From contig OZ024930.1 of assembly GCA_964017235.1 (NCBI GenBank), positions 25,858,614 to 25,922,613 on the forward strand: a stretch of DNA of 64,000 nucleotides, given 5' to 3'. Below the pieces are notes generated by a model. It ran no database searches. It was given only the letters and a program-made list of their open reading frames with translations, and was not told the origin of the DNA. The DNA comes from Sabellastarte sp. h YS-2021. Lineage: Eukaryota; Annelida; Polychaeta; Sabellida; Sabellidae. The position numbers were made by a program, and so were the translations under genes. Positions 23,594 to 35,201 of this stretch are shown piece after piece (the first letter of the stretch is position 1; every line of letters starts with the position of its first letter).

Positions 23594-24150
23594 CAAAATA
23601 ACATACATTCATATTTCTCCAAATAGTTCATCCTACCAGAAGGCTTTACATCTCTGTATTATTAGTCGTACAAACTATTTACATCCATATATATCATTAT
23701 AAAGACAACCTGTGTTTAAATAGTTGCTTTTTTTGCTTCAAGAATATCATATATTTCTATCAGACTATCGATGAAAAATTAATATATAGTGTAACTGTCA
23801 CTAAATTTTGTTCACAAAAGTCCCAACAGGATAGTTGCAAAAAAAATAAATATATTTATACTAACTAGTGTATGTTTAGCCCGTTCGATTTGAGATTTCT
23901 TTTCATAGTTGCATAGAAATTCCTGTAAAGTTGACATAAATAATTCAGGTTTCACAATAATATTTTCTATTGAAATGCAACTCTATATTTAAAATGCCTG
24001 GAATTATCTTTTTCACACATTTAATATTTGTCTTGAAACTTTTCAAATATATTCCAGTTTGTGACAAACTGACATATATTCTGCAATAGATTAAACTATT
24101 GATGTAAAATCATCTTTAAAACTCAGACATTTAATAATAATTTGTGGCTA
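23594..24150. other. Gene-free stretch
   Basis: AT-rich; nothing recognised. It would be intron of the gene whose apparent last exon begins at 24164. Confidence 0.35.
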
Positions 24151-24163
24151 TGAAACTTTTCAG

Positions 24164-26770
24164 TGTTAGTAGCTAAAAATCCAAAAGTACCAAAACATAC
24201 TGGTTATAATAGTGGTGAAATGACAGTCTCTTTAAGAACTTGCATCAATAGGTGTCTACCTAAAGGAAATAAGCCCCACGAATTTTTGAAGAATTGGAGG
24301 CTAATATCTTTACTATCAGTCTTATACAAATTACCCTCTTCAGCAATTGTAAACCGTTTAAAACAAGTACTCTACATCTTAATATCTAAATCACAAACTG
24401 GTTTTATAAGTGGGAGGTTCATCGGAGAGAATACAAGACTTGTTTATGATATCAGGCATTATGTAAAGAGAAACAATTCATAAGGTTTCCTCATGCTTGT
24501 TGATTTTTCAAAAAGCATTCGATTCTGTTTCATGGAACTTTTTGTCAAATGTGCTCAAATTTTACAATTTTGGGACTAGTTTTTGTAAATGGATTAATAT
24601 TTTCAAGAAAAATATAAAGGGATCCGTGCTACAATCAGGATTTCTGTCAAGGCCTTTTAACATAAAGAGGGGATGCAGACAAGGTGACCCAATAACTGCT
24701 TAATGTGTTCTTACTTTGTGCACAAATTCTTCTTCTCATGGTTGATAATAACAAGAGTATTGCAGGAATTTCAATAAAGGAACACAGCTATAAAATCACA
24801 CTGATGATACTACAATATTTTTGGATGGAAGTAGGCACTCTCTAATGGCAGCACTGAACACATAAGAAATTTTTGGCTCTCTATCTGGACTCAAAGTGAA
24901 TACGGATAAAACCAAAATAATATGGTTGGAGAAAAAAACATTCCCAGGATATGTATGAAACTGAACAGAAGCTAGACTGGGGTACAACTGAATTTAACTT
25001 GCTGGCGTTACAATTTTTAGTTGATTTGAACAAAATACCTGCAATGAATTATAGTTTGATACTTAACAAAATAGAGAAAATTTTGATCAGGTGGAAAAAA
25101 GGAATTTGACACCACTTGGAAAAATTACAGTTCTTAAAACATTTGTTATAAGCAGTTTGAATCATATACTTGCCTCTCTTCCTTCTCCCGATAAACAAAC
25201 AATTAGCAGTTTAAATAAATTAATGTATTCCTTTCTATGGGATAATAAACCTAGTAAGATTAGTTGAGATCAAATTACAAATGATTATTTCAATGGAGGA
25301 CTGAAAATGATAGATCTGGACAAATTTATTATGGCTCAGAAGCTTGCATGGGTCTCGATTCTTAAACTATTTTTATCCACAGCAAACCCAGATAAATTCT
25401 ATTTGATGGGTTCTTTCTGGCCTAAACTTTTGGCAAATAGCATGACAAACCCATTTTGGAAAGAAGTTTTGATGGCTTTGGGTAAATTCCTTGATAAAAA
25501 AACACTTGATCCCTCTGAAGCCTTATCGAGTCCTATATGGTACAACTCCCAGATTTCTACTGAATCACTATTCTTTCTACACTGGTATAATCCAGGGATA
25601 TGTATCCCAGTGGACATAATGCAAAATATAAGTATGATGGAGATAGCTGAAATTCAACAGCATTATAACATAAAAAGGAACTTTTTAGAATATCTCCAGA
25701 TTCAAAGATGTTTGAAACATTTTTTTGCTAAATGCGACATTCACAATTTTTCTATCGACAGACCAATTTTTCCTCCATATTTGAAAATACTGCTTAATCA
25801 TAATAAAGGAAGTTGGCATTTTTATGAAATTTTAAGAGAACAATATGACAATCAAAAATTGAAGAGTAAATGGATGGATATTCTCAATGCTGACATCGGT
25901 AAAAGAGATTGGGATATGATTTATAAGATCTGTTTTAAAACTTTGAAGCGAAATGACTTCATTTGGTTTTAATTCAGAATTATCCACAGAATTTTAGGTA
26001 CAAGGGCTTATCTTAATCAAATTCATATAAGTAACAACTCTACTTGTATGTTTTATGAAATATCTGCAAAGACTATATGCCACGTTTTTACTTCCTGTCC
26101 AGTGGTTATGCAATTTTGGAATAATCTAAAATTGTGGTTTCAGCAGTTCTTCAACATGTACTTAGATCTTAATCCAAAGATTATTATCTTTGCTTTATTT
26201 GAAAAGGAAGTTGATTTTTGCCCCAAAAATGTTATTATTATTGTTGCAAAAAGGTACATATTTACATGTTCTAGAAATTCAAAATTGCTTGACCTATTTG
26301 GCTTTCAAAACTTCCTAAGAAGTGTATACATTGATCAAGAATATATAGCCAAAAACAATAATCAGTTAGAACATTTCTTGACCACTTGGTCAGTACTTGA
26401 GAAAATAAAAGGGAGCTGAAAGTAAATAGGTGCTTTGTCTTTATATTGAAAATTAATTATGTATTTTATACACTTGCAGTTTATTAATCAATGAATATAT
26501 AAAGCTGGCTTTATGTTACTGTATTTTTGTATTTTCTCTTTGTGTGCCCATGTATATTGTTTTTGTTGTTGTTTTTTTTTTGTACATGAAAATAAATTTA
26601 AAAAACATACTGGTTATTTTAAACTGGTTTTCAAGAATACTAAATTTAGTAAATCTTTAGTAAAGGCCAAATGGTTTTCCTTATGTCTGAATAATGAGCT
26701 TAGTGTTTCTTTAAAAAATCCTTTGGATCCAAGAACTAAGCCACTAATTTATTTAAATAAGAACTTCTAA
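24164..26770 (+). CDS. Apparent terminal coding exon of an unknown gene, split by a LINE
   Basis: A pyrimidine-rich acceptor (AAACTTTTCAG) precedes 24164. The frame LVAKNPKVPKHTGY runs to 24207, where a LINE is inserted. At 26618 the same frame resumes (FKLVFKNTKFSKSLVKAKWF, then SLCLNNELSV, DPRTKPLIYLNKNF) and ends at TAA 26768-26770. The shift between the two target-site copies is 2410 bp, and removing the insert with one TSD copy restores a single open frame of about 69 codons. I do not recognise the protein. With the LINE present, the frame instead reads about 92 codons into LINE sequence and stops at 24481. Upstream exons were not found, so the coding call is tentative. Confidence 0.4.
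24208..26419 (+). pseudogene. LINE ORF2 remnant (reverse transcriptase and C-terminal domain)
   Basis: Blocks in order: CLPKGNKPHEFLKNWRLISL and QTGFISGRFIGENTRLVYD (RT fingers/palm); FQKAFDSVSWNF and NIKRGCRQGDPITA after one frameshift; then TDDTTIFLDGS, where the catalytic (F/Y)ADD has become TDD in a shifted frame; then a thumb region. A long C-terminal frame follows at 25307-25972, then one at 26048-26419 with a Cys/His-type CHVFTSCPVVMQFWNNL motif and an AKRYIF block. This order matches L1/Tx1-type ORF2. Several stops and shifts show that it is inactive. The endonuclease domain is absent because of 5' truncation. Confidence 0.8.
24208..26601 (+). mobile_element. L1/Tx1-like LINE, 5'-truncated, with 16-bp TSD
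   Basis: The target-site duplication AAAACATACTGGTTAT occurs at 24192-24207 and 26602-26617. The element is truncated within ORF2 and ends in an A-rich tail (GAAAATAAATTTAAAAA). Loss of the 5' part and a TSD of this length are typical of target-primed reverse transcription by L1-type elements. Confidence 0.85.
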
Positions 26771-27560
26771 ATGTTTAAGAGTAAAAATCAAATCTTTTTG
26801 ACATTTCATCTGAAATAATAAGAACAGAAATAAGTGCTTATAAACAATTTATGTGTTTAAAAAGCCAAAGAAAAGAACTCTACTGCTTATAAAAATAAAC
26901 CTAATCCACCAGTTTAAATGTTATTTCAGATACTAGTACTCTTTATTTATTACTTGTTTCAGTTTGGTATAAATGCATTGAAATATACCAGAAACAAAGT
27001 AGAAACAGTAACAAAACTGAGATCTAAGATAAACACATGTACTGTACAGCAGTGTGTGTGCAGAGATGGGTTCATACAGTGACATAGCATAAACAAATCT
27101 GGGGTCAAATGTTCAAATTAGGAAGACTCTTGCTGTTCAAACTTCAAGTGAAGATTTTAAACATCACACATTTCTGAGGGTTTTTTGCTTTGGTTATATC
27201 ATTTGTCATTTGGCCCTGAAACTCTCAACTGTGGCCAGGTTTTCAACCCTTTACATACTGGAGATATAGAAGGTTCTAGAAAGCATGTAAACAGTACAGA
27301 CTAGAAGGCTCTAGACAGAATACACCATCTATTTCTAGGAGAAACAGGGTGTTTTCCACCATCTATAAATAGATCATTCCACTTTGGGACAAGTGAGGTC
27401 AACACTAGATATACTAATCCGGTCTGTAGACTGCAGGGAAAATCTACAAAGTAATTCTTGGCCCTTACTGTGCAGCAACTGTGCACTCAGTGCGCTGCCA
27501 CACATTGCCAAACATTGTCCTTGTTAGAAGACACTGGTAGAGTGTCCTTATATGTAACAT
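26771..27560. other. Gene-free stretch, possible old LTR fragment
   Basis: The minus strand at about 27310-27390 contains GATCTATTTATAGATGG and other phrases resembling the gypsy LTR at 23025-23060. The match is short, so a solo LTR is only a possibility. Nothing else was recognised. Confidence 0.3.
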
Positions 27561-28110
27561 TATTTGAGGCCACTGGTTCATATTTTGGCCAATCATGAGA
27601 CAGTCGTCATCCGGGTGGCTTTCTTCCATAGGACTTTGCAACATTGGCTGTTGGTCGCATGTGTATTGTCAGCAGATATTGCCTAGATTGGGCCAGCATT
27701 TAGCTGATCTTATCTATTGATTTCATGGTCAGTGGGTTTTGTCAGCATTTGGTAGCTTTGGGCCAAGGGTGACTTGCCAACCATTCAGACTGCATATCTA
27801 TGGATTTTGTCAATGTTGTATCAGTGGTGGATTTTGATTCAACATGGTCGTGGGCAATAATAGGGGATTTGGTGAAACTTGGTAAAAAATATTTATCATA
27901 GTATGTGTAATAATTAGATTGCACTGGGCCCACAATTTTAACTTATACTATTTTATTTTTGATGGTCTAATGGGAGTACAATTCTTGCGGTTGGCTTGTC
28001 AATGTCAGACTGACTTCATGTCTACCGACCAAGAATGATATTGGGCAAACAGTGGCTGCCATCGTCAATTATGCCAACATTTGACCAATGTATGCATGCT
28101 AACAGCTGCT
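27560..28110 (+). mobile_element. Family W element remnant
   Basis: TTGATTCAACATGGTCGTGG, CAATAATAGGGGATTTGGTG and CTGGGCCCACAATTTTAAC follow the W core order. They are flanked by degraded GGGCCA/TTGGCC units (TTGGGCCAGCATTTAGC, GCTTTGGGCCAAGGGTG). The terminal CCCAGATAGC ends are not visible. Confidence 0.65.
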
Positions 28111-28359
28111 CTTCTTCTTCATTTGGTTTATACTAGAATTTTTATCAACCAGTAGTTTAGACAATGTTATTCTCTATCTCTCTACTTATAAAACTATATT
28201 TGTTAGTTTTGACCTTCAAAATGTTAAAGATATAAAAGTTGAACTTGCCACATGGAGGAACCATAAAATATTATAAAGAAAGTTTATTTCTTTTCAAAAT
28301 TGGTTTACATTATTAAAGTGTGAAAGAAACTTTTGCTACCTTTTTCGAAATTAACCAAA

Positions 28360-30332
28360 CCCACCAGGCACAAGTCGTCATTTCGATATCAATGATTGGT
28401 CTAAACTGGGACCTAATGTCATTTTGATAGCATAATGATATCTAGACATTATTTGATGGAAACAGACCTGTTGGTCATTACATGTGATATCAGTTTGACA
28501 TCATTTAATTGCGCAAAATCTGACATTTTTCTCTCCACATCATATTGATGTCATTGTGCCACCAGAGGATAGATTAATGTACCCCATAAGTTGGTAATTT
28601 TTGCGACTTCTTTTTGACTTCTTCAAACTTCCCCTATATTTTTTCTCTTTGGCTCAATAATGTCACTGTTACATCATATGAAGTTCATAGATGTTTTTTT
28701 TTTACTTTAACATTTCTTGACACATCATTTTGATGTCATTATTAACACTTATTTCTCATATTTAACATACAGTCTGTTTGAGTTGTATATTTATGTGTAA
28801 TATCAATCCCAATTGTCAGTCAATCCCAATTGATTAATCACTAATCACTGAAAAGAATTTTGATCACTTCCATAATCAAGATTTCACTAACAGCACATTT
28901 TACCTACTACCAAAAATTTACAAAAAGGACATCAGTGGCAGACAAATTTGCAGTACTACAAACCACCCAACTTTTTGAATAAGTAAATATAAAAAAGTAT
29001 ATGGCAGGAGCACCCCCTTAGATCAATGACACTACTGACTTTTTGTAACAGCTGTAACTAATACCAGCATTACCATATGACAGTCTGCTGGTAACCCTTG
29101 ATGTAACTTTGTCAAATGCAAACATTCAAAAGGAAGAAGGCCTTAGGGTAGAAAATTACCAATTAAGGGACCCTAAAATGATCAAACATAGACTGTATGC
29201 ATAATGAAGCTTATGAGATTAGATTGGTGGCAATTACAGGTGATAATAGACAGGTTGGGTCATTTTCTTGTTTACAGTCATTCAAGTATTAGGTTGATCT
29301 ACCTGTGATTGTTAACTTTTCTTACATGCATGATAAAGTGCATTTCAGATGTAGTGGCACTGATGTTTTGTTGTGTAATTGCTGTGTATGAAGTGTACTA
29401 AAAGTACCAATAAATTTTTATTCACATTCCTGTTTATCACTCTCTGTAGGTACCACTGGGAAACTGATGCCAATTCTTTATTATACACAATTCCTTATTT
29501 AATAATTTAGTTTTATGTTATTTGAACAAGATTTAATTAATTTAAAATTTAATTTATTATCCACTGCACATTGTATTTGACCAGTATAGAGGGTTATATG
29601 GAGTGGGATATATTTCATTTGTATACAACGGCGCCTCAATCACTTCCTGTTTTTCACCAATATCTCAGAAACTGTGTTACCTACAAATATGTTATATATC
29701 ATGAGAAAGGTCTTCTTACAGTGCTTCTACTCATGTTTGTTACATAAAAATTCATGCAGAAATGACTGAGATATTGCAAGTTAAAATTGCAGTTGTTCTA
29801 TTCACTGGTACCCATGATGCTTTCTGACATCCTTTTTCACATTCTCTCATCAAATATTCATACTATTGAACCCATAAATCGTACAGAATAGTGGATAATA
29901 AAAGTAAAAAACATCCCTCATCAGACATATCAAAATATATCATTCAAGAAGATTAACAATATAATACTGTTTTCTTCATTGTGATATATTTTTTCTGTAT
30001 ATGTTATTGGGGAAGTTTTCCTATTGTAATGAAACTGTTCCCAAAAGGACGTATATAATTTTGGGTGGATCTGAAAATTTAAATAATATCCGGTTTGGAT
30101 GTCATAAAAATTTAATTTTGATATAATATATGATGTCATTTAGAGTTCCCAAAAAGGATGTCAGTTTGATATCTTGAAAATAATGTCTGTTTGATGTCAT
30201 GATAATGATGTCATTTCGATGTCGTGAAAATGATGTCATTAGAACTTTCAAACCAAATCAAAAAAAGACAGTTTATTGACATCAGGTCCGTTGTCATTTT
30301 GATGTCTAAATGATGTAAGTTTGCCCACTGGG
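28360..30332. mobile_element. Family V TIR element with ATGTCATTTTGATGTC subrepeats
   Basis: The left end CCCACCAGGCACAAG and right-end complement CCCAGTGGGCAAACTT introduce inverted arms of about 30 bp, both continuing CATTT then GATATC or GACATC. Next to each end are 200-300 bp of short degenerate units based on TGATGTCATTTTGATGTC. The middle (28800-30050) is unrelated AT-rich sequence with no transposase frame. The layout parallels family W: short TIRs, arrays of subterminal repeats, no coding capacity. Confidence 0.65.
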
Positions 30333-31560
30333 AAGGACTTGCATAAAAAGGTATATTTGGGCTACTAAGCTATAACAAACAATGATCTTTTTGTAGAAAT
30401 TTTAATATTCTCTTGATAGTGTAGTAGCTCAGAATATTTGTATTTAAGTTTTATTTGATTCTTAAATTATCAAAGCTTAAAATTACTTCCAGTCCAATCG
30501 ATCTACCACAATATAAATTCTTCTCTTGTATCAAGTGGAATAAATAAATTTTCTGTTGACATATCCCAACTCCGAAGAATGTCTTTAACTGATGGATTCA
30601 TCTTTTTATCAAATTTGCTTTTGCTCTTTAAAGTCCACAGTGCATAAAAAATCCTTTAAAACTTTGTGTATATACCAGAGATTAAGACAATCCCACATCA
30701 ATCAAAACACCCCCACTGAGACAAAGCCTCTCAAAGATGCATATAGAATAACATCCCTAAAAATATGTGTGGAGGAGTTGTGACAAAACAAAAGGCACAA
30801 AACTGTACATTTGCCATGGTTTTTGTTATAAATGCATTGGGGAGAATTGGATGTAGCTCAATATGTAACTGATTTAATTGTATTTTGAAGAGATTTTGTT
30901 TTCTTTTTTTAAGTTTACCTCAATCTGTTCATAAAAAAAACTAATACAATGTACTATTGACTGTTAAACCTTGGGCTTATTTTTCTGTTCTGATAATAAA
31001 GAGTTTGGATGGTCAAGAGTGTCATGAACTTTTATAACAAATGTGGACAAGAACAGAGTGAAGAACTTGCTTATCAGCACATTTAAAAACTGACACTTTA
31101 TCAGAAGCTGTATTGTTACATTAAAAACGACACACTTCCCTATTTCAAAAACAAGTTACAGTCAAATTGTAGTACTAATTATTAATTATGAGGCCATTAT
31201 TTGTGTTTGACCACAACATATTTCAAATTCATTTGACAGAAAAATCTCTGCACTAAGTGTAGGATTTTTTTTGACTGAAGCTAACCCTTTCCAAGACAAT
31301 TAAAAACAATAATTTCAGTTCATTTTATATTATTTTGTATTGTACATACACAGATCAAAGTGGCAAATACCCTTGTGTGACATAGCACAGTTTCAGGGAG
31401 GGATCTCTGTTTTTCTAAGTGTCAGATTTAACTGGTTTTTAATGTGCTTTCTAGTGGGAGTTTGAAGATGGGACTTGGCAAGTATGTTGTTACAAACATA
31501 ATCTGCACCTATGTGTAAAATCAAACCATGTTTATCACTGTGCTCTTTAAACTCAGTCTG
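30333..31560. other. Gene-free stretch upstream of the SPMIP1-like gene
   Basis: AT-rich with no recognisable repeat or exon. The ORF at 30592-30783 shows nothing identifiable. Confidence 0.35.
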
Positions 31561-31632
31561 TAGACGATCTTGAAAAGAAAAAAAATTTTTTTAGAACTTT
31601 TGACACATTTAGTAATAACCCTTTTAATTGAA

Positions 31633-31664
31633 CACGGAAAAGGAAGTGCAGTTTCCGTGGTGAC
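31633..31664 (+). promoter_or_regulatory. RFX X-box-like site overlapping an inverted repeat
   Basis: GTTTCCGTGGTGAC at 31651-31664 matches the X-box pattern GTHNYYATRRNAAC at 12 of 14 positions. It lies 72 bp before the ATG of a gene that looks ciliary. CACGGAAA at 31633-31640 and TTTCCGTG at 31652-31659 form an inverted pair around an ETS-like GGAAGTG. X-boxes at this distance are the classic mark of RFX-controlled ciliary genes. Confidence 0.45.
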
Positions 31665-31735
31665 CGAAAACAACAAATGGAGGATATGTAAATACGAATA
31701 TATTGAACACCATTTAGTAACAACGATTTATAACA

Positions 31736-31859
31736 ATGGCTAGGAGTTATCCAGCAGATGTAAAACTGCAAAGTTTTTATACTGAACAATATGACAAAGA
31801 ATCCGCTGCTCGGCTTAGTTGGTATTTGGATAATAAAAGAGGCAAAGTTGCTTCTGCAG
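31736..31859 (+). CDS. SPMIP1 (ATP6V1FNB)-like protein, exon 1
   Basis: The ATG at 31736 opens a 41-codon coding exon beginning MARSYPADVKLQSFYTEQYD and continuing KESAARLSWYLDNKRGKV. The aromatic QSF(Y/W) followed by a KE...R..W pattern is what I recall at the N terminus of SPMIP1-type proteins. The exon ends GCTTCTGCAG|GTGCTG, a usable donor, in phase 1. Exon 2 at 48440 begins with the two bases needed to finish that codon (G+GA = Gly). The open frame read without splicing ends only 12 codons later, so splicing is required. No other ATG is closer to the promoter-like segment. Confidence 0.6.
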
Positions 31860-32633
31860 GTGCTGAAATACTGATTTTTTTGTATTATCCTTCGTGAACC
31901 AGAATCCGGTCCATTCCACTTTCCGGTCTAAATGTTCATGTACGTTTTTTGTGCAGCTCTACTTGCAAAATACACCTGTCTGCTTTCGACTATGCATCCG
32001 CAAATATCTGCACCTGTGACGCCCTCGATTTGGCTTATGGCATAGTATGGGTTAGCATGAAGTAAGTTAGACGTGCTTACCTCGGCTCTACTTTACTTGC
32101 GTGTAGAGCCGTGGCACGACCCCACATAGAACTAGAGATTTGCATAAAACACAAATATCATACAAATGTGTATACAAACTGTTCCCACAACTATTTTGTT
32201 TCATTTTCTTCAACAATCCGTTAACATGCAAACATGTTTGACAAAAATAAATGACATTTCCTGATTTCCCAGGGTTTTTTTACCATTTCCCCAAAAGTTG
32301 AATATGTTTTTTTATTATAAAAACTGTGTAAAATAGCATATATTTTGTACACATATTGTATTTGTTGACTTAATATCAGTTAACTGTTTCTACTTATATT
32401 AAACCATTTTCAGTCATTTTGTCAAGTTTCATTCAACAGAAAAAGATTTTATGCAAATCTCCAGTTCTATGTGGGGTCGTGCCACGGCTCTACACGCAAG
32501 TAAAGTAGAGCCGAGGTAACCACGTCTAGAAGTAGGTCGATTCTAGACGAGGTTACCTCAGCTCTACTTTACTTGCGTGTAGAGCTGTGGCACGACCCCA
32601 CATAGAACAAGAGATTTGCATAAAATCATTAGA

Positions 32634-32660
32634 GGGGGGGGGGGGGGGGGGGGGGGGGGG
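32634..32660 (+). repeat. G27 homopolymer tract
   Basis: 27 consecutive G on the plus strand at the inner edge of the second foldback arm. The length is likely unstable and could be misassembled. It has quadruplex potential in the sense strand of the host intron. Confidence 0.9.
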
Positions 32661-32785
32661 TCTATCTGTTGAATAAAACTTGATGAAATATCTGGAAATT
32701 GTATGGTGCAGTTAAAAACAATTGATATTAAGCCTAGGACACAGTAAATATAGCATATGTATAAGATATATGCTATTTTACATTA

Positions 32786-33008
32786 CACGGGTATCATCAA
32801 TGGTAGACGACTACTAGACGTCATTAATGTTAGACAATGATATAAAGAAGGTAGCTAAACACATTTAATATGATACATATACATTGATACATATAAACCA
32901 GGGTTTACTTATTTAATTTCTTAATAATTTAAGGAAGTAACATAAAACCAGACAATATAATAACAACTTGTCTAACATTAATGATGTCTAACATTAATGA
33001 CACCCGTG
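32786..33008. mobile_element. TA-flanked MITE inside the second foldback unit, 223 bp
   Basis: CACGGGTATCATCAATGG at the left and ATTAATGACACCCGTG at the right are inverted, each with a second GTCTAACATTAATG-type block. TA stands on both sides (32784-32785, 33009-33010), as for Tc1/mariner-type MITEs. Confidence 0.65.
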
Positions 33009-33639
33009 TACTTTTATAATAAAAGAACATTTTCAAATTTTTTCAGAAATGGCCCGAAAAACATTGAAAATGGGGAAATGTCATTTATTTTTAGTTAACT
33101 ATCTTTGCACGTTGACTGATGAAGGAAATGTAACAAAATAGTTGTGGGAACAATTGTGTGTAGACATTTGTATGGAATATGTGTTTTATGTGAATTTCCA
33201 GTTTTATGTGGGGTCATATGCCACGGCTCTGCATGCAAGTAAAGTAGAGCCGAGGTAACCATGTCTAGGTCGATTCATGAAGTGGGTCGATTTTTCAAGA
33301 AATTCTACCAAAATAAAAGTTTGCTGTATTCCTGTATCATAAAATTTTTGGAAAAGTTTTACAGTACATAGTTAAATTACAAAAGATAAGATTTGGATGT
33401 TTTGATGTCTGTTAAATTTAATAATTTTAATTATTAAAAATACATTTTATTGCCCTTCTCATGGGAGGAAAAATCCTTACTGCAATTATTGCTCAGTTGC
33501 TGCTATCAGTTTCTCCTGTTCGTCTGCCAAACATAATGTTTCTAGCCAATCAACTTTTAACATAGCACTAAAAACACTTGAAAAATCGACCCACTTCATC
33601 CTAACCCATGTATGGTTTAACAGTACCAGTACCCTAAAA

Positions 33640-33705
33640 ATTAGACATAGTTACCTTGGCTCTACTTGCATGTAGAGCCTGGGTAACCACATCCACCTAA
33701 AAAGG
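33640..33705. repeat. Short hairpin related to the foldback arms
   Basis: GTTACCTTGGCTCTACTTGC and ATGTAGAGCCTGGGTAAC form a compact stem-loop. It reuses the GGCTCTAC/GTAGAGCC hairpin of the larger units. Confidence 0.6.
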
Positions 33706-35201
33706 AACTTGGATTGGCTAGCAGTAGCACTATCGTTTTTTCATTCATCTGATATTACTTGTTCTCATGATAGATCCCAGTGACACCCCATATCTCTTGG
33801 TATAAAACAATTTCTGTCCATTATAAACAATTTTAATTTTTATTTCTTCCTCATCATGAGGTACGTACGGTAATTACATTATTTTATGTGAGAAAGATCT
33901 ATACAGTAGGATATCGGATATCACAGACATGGACAATAGCAGATATGCAAATTGACAAAAAATACATAGGTTAAAATCTAATTACTGAATTAAGGATCAT
34001 AAAATGAACCCTTTTTCATAGTTATGCAAATAATATGCTATTTTATACCAATACCTAGGGTATTGATATATGATACACGGATAAGAGTAGACAGATATAT
34101 TTCTAACCTGGGTCAATGGATATATTGTTTTACTTGCAACTCGTGACCATAAGAGCTTGTTACCGCTAACTCATGCCCATAACTCATACACAAATCCCGG
34201 TGTTTTGTGGCATTTATATCACTTCAAATGTCAAATAAAAGGATTAATTTATATAAAATATGTCGGTTATTGATAGATACGAAGAAATGTTAACAGAAAC
34301 ATTAAAATTCTAACAATATTTCTGAACCAATATACTAGAAATTTGCATGCCTAACTCAGAGGATATATGAGGAAATACAGGGATTTGTGTATGAGATGTG
34401 GGTATGAGTTTGCCGTAGTAAGATCTCGTGGTCGCTATCTGAAATTTTTGCTGCAATCCTGGAAATTTCACCACAATTTTGGAATTTTCACTACTAGTAT
34501 TTGTCTTGATATTTTTGCCAGAGAGTTTTTGAATTTTCACTGGATGCTGGATGCAGTAAATGAAGTTTATTTAAAAAATATATTATTGAACACAGGTTAT
34601 TGAAATGGATACACATTTACTAAAACATTGTTTTATTTGTATAAGTTTGAAAAATATATCTTTACAAACAGAAAATGGGTGGCAGTGAAGTTACCTATTC
34701 CAATATGAAGTCTTCTTTCTGGTCCTATGTGGACTGAAATAAAATGTGGCACAGCTAAAAGTACAAGAAATTCTATTTCACATTAGCCTTTCAACTAACT
34801 ATCAAACAAGTCATTTTATTGCGCTACAATCGCTTACCATGTGGGGCTGAATGCTGATCTCGGATCTCAAAATGCCTACCCACCAAACAAATAAAGACAA
34901 ACCGAGATATAGCAAGTGTAGACACTTTTGCTTCCCATTTGACACACATAATTACTGCCCTACCTGTAGGGAATCTGGCAAGGGTGATGACCCCTGTGTC
35001 ACTTTTGAAAATCTGTGTCAAATGTGTGCTTCTTTTACAGAAGAACAAATGTTGAAAATCTCACAAAGAAAACGTTATATTAAGAAACAGAAGAGCCACA
35101 CTGCTAGTTCAAAGGACGATGAACTAGATCTTCTAGGGGATGACGTGGATTCATTTACTGGTTCCAATGCAGACCTTGAGAGTGCTGCTGATAACTTATT
35201 A

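Larger units (their letters stand above)
32041..33616. mobile_element. Nested foldback (inverted-repeat) cluster
   Basis: Four levels of inverted repeats. Outer pair: TATGGGTTAGCATGAAGT (about 32046-32063) and ACTTCATCCTAACCCATGTA (about 33592-33611). Two adjacent foldback units, 32068-32528 and 32542-33268, have 80-bp arms that each contain GGCTCTACTTTACTTGCG and TGGCACGACCCCACATAGA. Each arm has its own small hairpin (GGCTCTAC/GTAGAGCC). A further inverted pair, TTGAAAAATCGACCCAC against GTGGGTCGATTTTTCAAG, spans 33284-33593. No protein is encoded. Confidence 0.75.

Noticed and set aside
27190..27540. Solo gypsy LTR on the minus strand
   Set aside because: Only short phrases match the LTR at 22887; ends and target duplication could not be found.
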